DNA of 5,640 bases, from assembly GCA_964397775.1 (NCBI GenBank), contig CAYNKL010000244.1, forward strand, positions 1-5,640, in the 5' to 3' direction. Both the position numbers and the translations under genes were made by a program. The stretch's first letter is position 1; each line of letters begins with the position of its first letter. The notes beneath the pieces were generated by a model. That model saw nothing but the letters and a program-made list of their open reading frames with translations, did no database searches and had not been told where the DNA came from. Below, piece after piece: positions 1 through 5,512 of this stretch. This DNA comes from Allosediminivita sp964397775. GTDB taxonomy: Bacteria; Pseudomonadota; Alphaproteobacteria; Rhodobacterales; Rhodobacteraceae.

Positions 1-244
1 CCGGGTCACGCTCTATCCCGGACGTGCGGTGATGCGTGGTGCGGTCGGCGCCCCGGCACTGGTCGAGCGCAACCAGATCGTCGAACTGATCTTCGCCCGC
101 GACGGGCTTCATATCGTGACCGAAGGGCGCGCGCTCGACCGGGCCGGCGCGGGCGAACGGGTTCGGGTGATGAACCTGTCGTCGCGCAGCACGCTGTTCG
201 GAACGGTCACCGCCTCCGGGACGGTGAGCGTTTTGGGAGACTGA
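1..244 (+). CDS. flgA: Flagellar basal body P-ring formation chaperone FlgA, C-terminal part (5' end outside window)
   Basis: This open frame enters from the left edge (first full codon at position 2) and gives 80 residues before TGA at 242-244. FlgA is a periplasmic chaperone that helps FlgI subunits form the P-ring around the flagellar rod. The visible part matches the end of the FlgA C-terminal SAF-like domain: a PGRAV segment, then NQIVELIF, a glycine-containing turn, and the typical ending in which VRVMNLSSRSTLFGTV precedes a short beta strand (NxxSxxxxxGxV). Internal GTG/ATG codons at 29 and 32 are not the true start, because the frame is open to the edge and the residues before them fit the family. 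flgH follows after 3 bases, which supports a shared transcript. Identity rests on the C-terminal motif and the neighbour; the signal peptide and N-terminal domain are not visible. Confidence 0.82.
   Translation, partial: RVTLYPGRAVMRGAVGAPALVERNQIVELIFARDGLHIVTEGRALDRAGAGERVRVMNLSSRSTLFGTVTASGTVSVLGD
235..240 (+). promoter_or_regulatory. Shine-Dalgarno site of flgH
   Basis: GGGAGA lies 7 bases before the ATG at 248, inside the last codons of flgA. It supports that start and suggests flgH is translated from the same message as flgA. Confidence 0.6.
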
Positions 245-247
245 TCA

Positions 248-976
248 ATGACCTATCGCATTATCTGCCTCCTCGGATTTCTGGCTCTCTTCGGGTGCAG
301 CCGTCTCGACCATCTCGGCAAGGCCCCGAGCTTCACACCTCAGGAGCAGAGCCCGGAGCGCGTCGCCATGGCCTATTCCGGTGTCCCGACCGTCGCCCTG
401 CCCGAACGGCAGACCGATCAGGCCTCGCTCTGGAGCCGCGAGCGAAGCTCGCTGCTGGGGGATCGGCGGGCGATGAAACGCGGTGACATTCTCACCGTGG
501 TGATCGAAATAGATGACGAGGCCAGCATCTCGAACAGCACGTCGCGGTCGCGATCCGGCTCCGAGAGCCTTTCGGTGCCCCAGCTTCTGGGCATCCCGCA
601 ACGCATCGACGAGGATCTGCCGCTCGGGGCGACGATGGCGGATGCGGTCGATCTTGGCAGTCAGGCCGCCTCGGGGGGCGACGGGCAGGTCGCGCGCAGC
701 GAAGAGCTCACCCTGCGCGTGGCTGCGACGATCACCGATGTGATGCCGAACGGGGTGCTTGCGATCGAGGGCGCGCAGGAGGTCCGGGTGAATTTCGAGC
801 TTCGGGAATTGCTGGTGTCAGGCTTCGTCCGCCCCGAAGACATCACGCGCCAGAACGAGATCACCTATGACAAGATTGCCTCAGCCAAGATTTCCTATGG
901 CGGTCGCGGCCAGATCAGCGACATGCAGCAACCGCGCTACGGCCAGCAGGTGCTCGACATGATCCTGCCATTTTGA
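248..976 (+). CDS. flgH: Flagellar L-ring lipoprotein FlgH
   Basis: FlgH forms the L-ring, the outer-membrane bushing around the flagellar rod. The 242-residue product is of normal family length. The N-terminus is a lipoprotein signal: basic Arg4, a hydrophobic core, and lipobox L-F-G-C ending at Cys17, the predicted lipidated residue. Family landmarks follow in order: SLW at 60-62, RGDILTVVIEIDDEASISNST at about 78-98 (the conserved RGD-[IL] strand and N-x-T/S region), NGVLAIEGAQEVRVN at 168-182, VRPEDI at 194-199, then NEITYDKIASAKISYGG and GQISD up to about 225. The protein ends in hydrophobic ILPF. The ATG is placed by the GGGAGA site and by the lipobox distance. It sits 3 bases after flgA and 10 bases before the fliL-type gene. 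Identification is firm. Confidence 0.96.
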   Translation: MTYRIICLLGFLALFGCSRLDHLGKAPSFTPQEQSPERVAMAYSGVPTVALPERQTDQASLWSRERSSLLGDRRAMKRGDILTVVIEIDDEASISNSTSRSRSGSESLSVPQLLGIPQRIDEDLPLGATMADAVDLGSQAASGGDGQVARSEELTLRVAATITDVMPNGVLAIEGAQEVRVNFELRELLVSGFVRPEDITRQNEITYDKIASAKISYGGRGQISDMQQPRYGQQVLDMILPF

Positions 977-986
977 CGAGGCCGCG

Positions 987-1502
987 ATGAAAAAACTGCT
1001 GCCCATTCTTCTCGCCGTGATCGGCACTGCAGCGGGGATCGGCGCCGGCCTCTTCCTCGCGCCGGCGCCCACGTCCCCCGAGACAGCCGGGGCCGCCTCG
1101 ACCGGTGAGGGACATGACGGCGCCGCGCATGAGGGGGGCGAGCCTGCGCCCGATGCCGGCGATGAGGAGGGCGAAGGCGGCAATGAATACGTGCGGATGA
1201 CCAACCAGTTCGTGGTTCCGGTCGTCGGGAACAACCGAGTCGAGTCGCTCGTGGTCCTGTCGCTGAGCCTCGAGGTGGGCCCGGGCGAGACCGAGGCGGT
1301 CTTTGCCCAGGAACCGAAGCTCCGCGATGTGTTTCTGCGTGTCCTCTTCGACCACGCCAATATCGGGGGGTTTGCGGGAAATTTCACCGAGCAGCACCGC
1401 ATGGACCGACTGCGCCGCGCCCTCTGGGAAGCCGCCCGCAACGTGATGGGCAAGATCGTGGTCGATGTGCTGATCACCGAGATCGCGCGACAGGATTCCT
1501 GA
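987..1502 (+). CDS. fliL: Flagellar basal body-associated protein FliL family
   Basis: FliL is a single-pass inner-membrane protein that sits around the stator/MS-ring and supports motor torque. The 171-residue product has a short basic N-terminus (MKK), one transmembrane helix at about residues 4-25, then a low-complexity acidic/glycine linker (about 29-67, rich in G, E, D, A) and a globular periplasmic domain. That domain carries the family features: a YVRMTNQFVVPVV strand at 68-80, LVVLSLSLEV at 88-97, EPKLRDVFLRVLFDHANIGGF at 109-129, and the ending VDVLITEIARQDS, which matches the usual ItdiliQ-type C-terminus. A weak GAGG Shine-Dalgarno lies at 978-981, 5 bases from the ATG, and flgH stops 10 bases upstream. 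The stop at 1500-1502 is only 7 bases from the stop of the converging operon. Family assignment is strong; whether it is the main FliL or a paralogue cannot be told here. Confidence 0.87.
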   Translation: MKKLLPILLAVIGTAAGIGAGLFLAPAPTSPETAGAASTGEGHDGAAHEGGEPAPDAGDEEGEGGNEYVRMTNQFVVPVVGNNRVESLVVLSLSLEVGPGETEAVFAQEPKLRDVFLRVLFDHANIGGFAGNFTEQHRMDRLRRALWEAARNVMGKIVVDVLITEIARQDS

Positions 1503-1509
1503 CCGCGGG

Positions 1510-1935
1510 TCAGATCTCCGGCTCCTTGAAAGCCAGCCGCCAAAGCGCGTCCAGCCGGATCTCTTCGTGATGGAGCCGCTTGTCCCGCAAGACGGCCGCC
1601 TCCTGCTGCTGCAACCGTCTGGTTGCCTCGGTCCGGGCCAGCGCGAGGCGCGCCCGAGCGAGGCTATGCTCCTGTCGAACGCGGCAGCGCGCCAGATCCT
1701 GGTTCAGCTCACCTCTTCTGCGCGACAGCCAGCCCTGCCAGAGCGTGTCGGCCCCAAGCAGCCGCCGGTCCGCAAGGCTCTCGGTCTCGGCAAAGGCAGC
1801 CTGTCTCAACGCATCGATCCGCGCCACTTCATCCAGAAGGCGCCGCTCCTCGTCCCGGTCGCGGCGGTGCTGCTCGAAGGCCCGGTCCTGGAGAAGCCGG
1901 GTGAGCTGCGCAAGATCGGCCTGCGCGCGGCTCAT
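1510..1935 (-). CDS. Small arginine-rich coiled-coil protein after flhB, possible FliJ-like export chaperone
   Basis: The 141-residue product is almost entirely charged, alpha-helical sequence: Arg-, Glu-, Gln-, Ala- and Leu-rich with no signal peptide and no membrane segment. It reads as two long coiled-coil stretches, about residues 3-60 and 70-125, separated by a short Gly/Trp-containing turn near LGADTLWQGW (60-69). This size and architecture fit FliJ, the soluble stalk/chaperone of the flagellar export ATPase, but there is no diagnostic motif. The ATG overlaps the flhB stop as ATGA (1932-1935), so it is translationally coupled to flhB, and it is the last gene of the operon. Context and shape suggest a cytoplasmic partner of the export gate. 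It could equally be a lineage-specific flagellar protein. It is a real gene because of the coupling and tight packing; its function is inferred. Confidence 0.62.
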   Translation of the reverse strand: MSRAQADLAQLTRLLQDRAFEQHRRDRDEERRLLDEVARIDALRQAAFAETESLADRRLLGADTLWQGWLSRRRGELNQDLARCRVRQEHSLARARLALARTEATRRLQQQEAAVLRDKRLHHEEIRLDALWRLAFKEPEI

Positions 1936-3026
1936 CCCCCACCTCGCCGACGGCGCATTGCCGCGCGCATGTCCTCGGCGAAACGGATCGCCGCCGCCAC
2001 GGGGCGGTAATGTTCGGGCGCGATCTGCTCACCGATCCGGGTGGTGGCATGCAGCGCCCGCGCGGTGGGCGGATCGGAATGCAGCGGAACGCCCGCCTCT
2101 TCGGCCACCTCGCGGATCCGGCGGGCGACCTCGTCCATGCCCTTGGCGACACAGATCGGTGCCTCCCCGGGCTTGCGGCTCCAGCTCAGCGCCACGGCGT
2201 AATGGCTCGGGTTCACGATCACCACATCGGCGCGCGGAACGTCGGCCATCATCTGGGTCTGGGCGATCTCCTGCGCGCGGGCGCGACGCTGCTGTTTGAA
2301 CATCGGATCACCCTCGGCCTCCTTGTGCTCATCCCGAAGCTCTTTCTGGGACATCCGGTTGCGCCGCAAATGCTCGGCCCGTTGCCAAAGATAGTCTATC
2401 GCGCCGATGCACAGAGCCACCACCGCGGCAATCCCGAGCAGCTGCAGCATTAGATCGGCCATGAGCTCGGCGGCATCCGTCGGCGCCCCGCGAAGCACCC
2501 CGATGATGAGATCATAGCGCGATGACAGGAACAGGCCGAGCACGACGGAATAGACTGTCAGCTTGACGAAGCTCTTCAGAAATTCGAACAGGCCCCGCCG
2601 GCCATACTTGTTTCTCGCATTTTCCAACGGAGACAGGCGGCTGGCCTTCGGTGCCAGACGCGACGGTGCGAATACGAGGCCGCGGGTCGCGAACAGCGCG
2701 CCCAAGACCAGCGCTCCCGGCACCGCCAGCCACGGCAAGACCGGCGCCAGCACGGCGCCGAGCACCGTGGCCGCGGGCGCCGTCGCCATGCCGTCGAAGA
2801 ACAGCGATGCGATCTTCTCGGGGCGCTCGACGAACGGGAGCATCGCCTCGCCAAGGCGCAGCACTGTCGCCCCCCCCACGATCGAGACACCGGTCGCCAG
2901 CAGCCCGACATAGGCTGCCGCGGTCAGCAGGTCTGGCGACCGCGGGATCTCGCCCTTGCGTCGCGCCTCTTCCAGCTTGCGTGGCGATGGCTCGTGAGAT
3001 TTTTCGGCCGACTGTTCCTCTGCCAT
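1932..3026 (-). CDS. flhB: Flagellar type III export switch protein FlhB
   Basis: FlhB is the inner-membrane export-gate component that switches substrate class from rod/hook to filament by self-cleavage of its cytoplasmic domain. The 364-residue product is of normal length. The N-terminal stretch SHEPSPRKLEEARRKGEIPR (residues 10-29) followed by SPDL is the family signature. Four hydrophobic segments lie at about 35-56, 85-113, 153-175 and 188-213. A cytoplasmic linker with MSQKELRDEHKEAEGDP (225-241) leads to the autocleavage site, seen here as NPSH at 272-275 followed by YAVAL; cleavage in the family is between Asn and Pro. The more usual residue at the third position is Thr. The tail ends in a basic RRRRGGG run. 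The start is 6 bases after the fliR stop with no clear Shine-Dalgarno, so translation is probably coupled to fliR. The downstream coiled-coil gene overlaps its stop by ATGA. Confidence 0.97.
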   Translation of the reverse strand: MAEEQSAEKSHEPSPRKLEEARRKGEIPRSPDLLTAAAYVGLLATGVSIVGGATVLRLGEAMLPFVERPEKIASLFFDGMATAPAATVLGAVLAPVLPWLAVPGALVLGALFATRGLVFAPSRLAPKASRLSPLENARNKYGRRGLFEFLKSFVKLTVYSVVLGLFLSSRYDLIIGVLRGAPTDAAELMADLMLQLLGIAAVVALCIGAIDYLWQRAEHLRRNRMSQKELRDEHKEAEGDPMFKQQRRARAQEIAQTQMMADVPRADVVIVNPSHYAVALSWSRKPGEAPICVAKGMDEVARRIREVAEEAGVPLHSDPPTARALHATTRIGEQIAPEHYRPVAAAIRFAEDMRAAMRRRRGGG

Positions 3027-3032
3027 GGGCGC

Positions 3033-3800
3033 CTAGGGGGTCTGGCCGGACAGAAACCGGTCGACGCTTGCGATCCAGACCGAGAGCATCAGCGGAGCGG
3101 TGACCATGAGCAAGACGATCGAGCCGAACGTGATCACCGGGGCCCCGACAAAGGCCACCATCAGTTGTGGCATCGCCTTGTTGATGAAGCCTAGGGTCAG
3201 ATTGTAGAGCGCCGAGAGGATCACGAAGGGCGCGGCAAGCGTAAAGGCCAGGGCGAAGGCCATGGCGACGTGGCCGCGTCCGGCCTGTGCGATGAGCGCC
3301 GGATCGGGCAGGTGCAGAGCCGGAAACAGCTCGAAGGAAAGGAGGATGAACCCGGCCACCTTGACGTGAAAGCCCGTGCTCATCAGCAAAGCCAGCGCCG
3401 ACACCGTCAGCACATGCCCGATCGCCGGCATCGGATCCGCGGCGCTGTTGCCCAGCAGCTGCGCCAGAGAGGTGGATTGCGCCGCGATGCTTCCTGCGGT
3501 CTGCAGCGCGTGCATGAAGAGCCGAAGCCAGAGACCGAGGATCAGGCCGGTCACGGATTCGGTGAGTAGTGCCCAGGCCACCGTGCCGAGGCCCGGCGGC
3601 GGCAGCGTCAGGCCGGCCCCGGCCGCGGGCAGGACGGTGACGGTGAGCACGAGGCCAAGCGCAAGTCGCACCCGCATCGGCACCGTCTGTTCCCCCAGGC
3701 CCGGCAGCACCGCCATCATCGCCCCGACGCGCAGGAACACCACCAGCGCCAGCCACCACCAGCCCAGAAGCAGCGGCATGAACCCGGTCGCGCCGCTCAT
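3033..3800 (-). CDS. fliR: Flagellar type III export gate protein FliR
   Basis: FliR is a core subunit of the FliP/FliQ/FliR export-gate complex in the inner membrane. The 255-residue product is very hydrophobic, with about six candidate membrane segments (near residues 8-32, 45-62, 74-96, 127-155, 177-200 and 216-242). Family landmarks are visible: FLRVGAMMAVLPGLGEQTVP followed by RVRLALG (22-49), ESVTGLILGL (81-90), AGSIAAQSTSLAQLL (102-116), and YNLTLGFINKAMPQLMVAF followed by GAPV (199-222). The ATG at 3798-3800 overlaps the flhA stop as ATGA. The flhB start lies 6 bases beyond the TAG at 3033-3035. The order flhA-fliR-flhB places it in the export-gate operon. The gene is complete even though the flhA copy upstream is cut off in this window. 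Confidence 0.95.
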   Translation of the reverse strand: MSGATGFMPLLLGWWWLALVVFLRVGAMMAVLPGLGEQTVPMRVRLALGLVLTVTVLPAAGAGLTLPPPGLGTVAWALLTESVTGLILGLWLRLFMHALQTAGSIAAQSTSLAQLLGNSAADPMPAIGHVLTVSALALLMSTGFHVKVAGFILLSFELFPALHLPDPALIAQAGRGHVAMAFALAFTLAAPFVILSALYNLTLGFINKAMPQLMVAFVGAPVITFGSIVLLMVTAPLMLSVWIASVDRFLSGQTP

Positions 3801-3943
3801 GCCGCCACCACCCCGACCAGCGCGGGCTTGGCCTCGATCCCGATCTCCTCGAAGGACAGGACGGGGTTTGCGATCCCCTTGGCCGAAAGGATCGTGCGCA
3901 GGAAACGCCGCCGGCGCGCACTGGTGACAAGCGCCGGAAAGAA
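3797..3943 (-). pseudogene. flhA: Flagellar export gate protein FlhA, only the last 48 codons remain
   Basis: The reading frame ending at TGA 3797-3799 encodes the C-terminal end of FlhA, the large export-gate protein whose cytoplasmic domain docks export chaperones. The recognisable residues run from FFPALVTSARRRR through FLRTILSAKG and NPVLSFEEIG to the end GVVAA. This matches the usual FlhA ending: a segment that opens with a short P-A-L/I-V-T/S strand, a basic helix, then the NPVLS-x-x-EI motif. FlhA is normally about 700 residues, so more than 90% is missing. Going upstream, the frame stays open only to 3955 and then hits the TAG that ends the neighbouring unrelated gene. There is no start codon between. 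The remnant still overlaps fliR by ATGA, as a native flhA would. It is either a truly truncated gene or a piece joined artificially at an assembly junction. Confidence 0.8.
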
Positions 3944-3956
3944 AGATCGAGGGGCC
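3937..3956. other. Composition and gene-content junction between flagellar cluster and unrelated gene
   Basis: Left of this point the sequence is high-GC flagellar DNA: the 60-base rows starting at 2041 and 3661 have 44 and 42 G+C. Right of it the rows starting at 3961 and 4441 have 30 and 32. FlhA homology can be followed up to about 3943, and the other gene's stop codon is at 3956-3958, so the join must lie within this short interval. No insertion-sequence end, target-site duplication or tRNA remnant is visible. Both a sequencing, amplification or assembly chimera and a genuine recombination breakpoint fit. Confidence 0.7.
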
Positions 3957-3971
3957 TATGCCTCTTCGATC
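3938..3971 (-). terminator. Possible Rho-independent terminator at the end of the isomerase-like gene
   Basis: Read on the - strand, GATCGA (3971-3966) pairs with TCGATC (3950-3945). Inside this, after a one-base bulge, GAGG (3964-3961) partly pairs with CCCC (3954-3951), leaving a six-base loop that contains part of the TAG stop. The hairpin is followed directly by TTTCTTT (3944-3938). The shape is that of a weak intrinsic terminator, but one inner pair is mismatched, the T-run is interrupted, and the hairpin overlaps the stop codon, which is unusual. It could be chance, or a short inverted repeat that promoted a chimeric join. Confidence 0.3.
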
Positions 3972-5512
3972 AGTTCAAGTTTTAGGCGACTACAGAGTTC
4001 CGTTACGGGCTCCTTCAGGTCGCCGTAGAACGTGACGCGGTGCCAGCCCATCCGCCAGTTCTCTGTCAGCTTTTCGATATCGCCTTTGACCACCGCTTCT
4101 AGCTTGGTCCGGCACGCCAAATCGCTATCGTTGTTACCCGTCGTCTTGGCCTGGTGCATCAACACCTGCCGAGAAACCGGGTTGATTTCCAGCGTGGTCG
4201 TCATGTAGCCCTCCGGCAACAACGACTGCATGGCGGCCCCTTTGCGGTCCTCGGAGTGATTGCGAATTCGGTAGGGATTTGACGCTCCGTCCGGACCGAA
4301 GGGTTTGGTCATCGCCACACAGTGAGCGTAGATGATCACGTTCTTCGAGGTATCCATCACTGGATCGGAAGTGTAGCCCGGTCGCCCGGTCAGCATGCCC
4401 ATTGTCGCCATGGTCAGCGCCGACATCTGATCGGCCTCGCAACCGCCGACCATTCCGTCGTTGTTCAATTGGGAGAATCCCAGACACGGATACGCTTCCA
4501 CGTGTCCGCCGTAGAAACCGCCCATACAGTTGACGCTGATGCCGCTGGCACCGTGTTTGTCGATCAGTTGCCTCATGGCCACGTACATGACGCCGGATTT
4601 CTCGATCTCGCCCTGGCTCGGTTCGACCACTTCATGGGCATCCTTGATCCAGCGTTCGGCAGCCTTTCTGGCGGCGTTGCGGTCAGCCTGCGCATAGGCT
4701 CCGCCCAGTTCCTCGAACGAAATGGGAATGATCCTCACCCCCACGACTTGCTCGGCAGCCTTGCGAAACTGGTCGCCGCCCCAACCGCCGCCTACGACAA
4801 GAAGCTTTGTCTGACGAAGCTGTTCGAGTGCTTCGTTGAAGTCAGGCTCGGGATACGAATCCGGCTTACAGGCCCAATCCATGTCGTCCGGCGTATTCTT
4901 GCGCCGCGCCGCACGAAAAGCTGCAGCCACTTCCGAAGCGCTCTTGCCTTCCTGCAGCAAAGCAAAACACCGAGCCGAAGCAGCGACGTCTTCATCGTCC
5001 GACGAACTGACCCAGTCGACCGGCTTGTCCGAACGCATGATCCCGGGCAGTCGCGTAAGAAAGAGGCCCGACCCACCGAACAGGTTGTCCACCACCAGCG
5101 ACGGTTTGCCGGTCGAGCACAACTTGATGACATCGTTACGCCAGCCAAGTCCCTGAAGACAAACCAAATAGCCGTCTACCTCGCTGTCGCCCTTGAGCAC
5201 TTCGTCCGCGTGCTTGGGATCGTCCATGACCTTTGTGGGCAGAAACTCCACGTCCGGACAACCTTGCGTCAGCACTTCCATTAACCGCTTCCGTCGCCCA
5301 TCGAAGTCGTAGCCGACGTTGGGCCAGATTGGCTTGTCGTTGGTCGTCTCGCAAAACACCAAACGAATCTTTGGCTTTTTCCCTGCCGGTGCATCGGCGC
5401 GGCTTTCGCGCCCTCCCAGCAACACATCGCCTGCGACACACCCCACGCATGCAGCACAGCCGGAAAGAAACTGTCGACGTGAACAACTCCCGGGGAGAAT
5501 GGACCCATTCAT
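3956..5512 (-). CDS. Tat-exported protein with L-fucose isomerase-like C-terminal domain
   Basis: The 518-residue product begins with a twin-arginine signal: SRRQFL at 11-16, a Cys/Ala/Val/Leu-rich hydrophobic stretch to about 34, and a possible cleavage site after the ADA at 39-41. A Rossmann-like N-terminal half follows (KIRLVFCETTN at 48-58, VDGYLVCLQG at 112-121, KLLVVGGGWGGDQ at 236-248). The C-terminal half (about 325-505) resembles the L-fucose/arabinose isomerase fold, with GGCEADQMSALTMATMGMLT (356-375), GRPGYTSD (376-383), YAHC (395-398) and WHRVTFYGD (490-498). Glu359, Asp383 and His491 can be matched to the FucI metal ligands Glu337, Asp361 and His528; the Glu-Asp spacing of 24 is identical. 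The start at 5510-5512 is chosen over the longer open frame to 5620 because of a strong Shine-Dalgarno and the signal-peptide position. Codon use is less GC-rich than in the flagellar genes. Substrate and activity are unknown; a non-catalytic role is possible. Confidence 0.72.
   Translation of the reverse strand: MNGSILPGSCSRRQFLSGCAACVGCVAGDVLLGGRESRADAPAGKKPKIRLVFCETTNDKPIWPNVGYDFDGRRKRLMEVLTQGCPDVEFLPTKVMDDPKHADEVLKGDSEVDGYLVCLQGLGWRNDVIKLCSTGKPSLVVDNLFGGSGLFLTRLPGIMRSDKPVDWVSSSDDEDVAASARCFALLQEGKSASEVAAAFRAARRKNTPDDMDWACKPDSYPEPDFNEALEQLRQTKLLVVGGGWGGDQFRKAAEQVVGVRIIPISFEELGGAYAQADRNAARKAAERWIKDAHEVVEPSQGEIEKSGVMYVAMRQLIDKHGASGISVNCMGGFYGGHVEAYPCLGFSQLNNDGMVGGCEADQMSALTMATMGMLTGRPGYTSDPVMDTSKNVIIYAHCVAMTKPFGPDGASNPYRIRNHSEDRKGAAMQSLLPEGYMTTTLEINPVSRQVLMHQAKTTGNNDSDLACRTKLEAVVKGDIEKLTENWRMGWHRVTFYGDLKEPVTELCSRLKLELIEEA

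Noticed and set aside
881..1543. 220-codon - strand frame over flgH and fliL
   Set aside because: It overlaps two firmly assigned genes and its product is Ser/Arg/Pro-rich with no family features.
1567..2299. Long + strand frames opposite the coiled-coil gene and flhB
   Set aside because: The opposite strand carries ATGA-coupled genes with clear FlhB motifs; the + strand products are low-complexity Arg/Ser/Pro sequence.
2512..3930. 472-codon open frame on the - strand over fliR and flhB
   Set aside because: It runs in another frame across two well-identified genes and yields an Arg/Gly/Ala/Pro-rich product with no domain, as expected from high-GC third positions.
3937..3971. Insertion-sequence end or attachment site at the junction
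   Set aside because: No transposase, integrase, tRNA segment, terminal inverted repeat pair or direct duplication could be found on either side.
4322..5284. 320-codon open frame on the + strand opposite the isomerase-like gene
   Set aside because: It is antisense to a protein with a signal peptide and recognisable motifs, has no good ribosome site, and the product shows no domain; a shadow frame.
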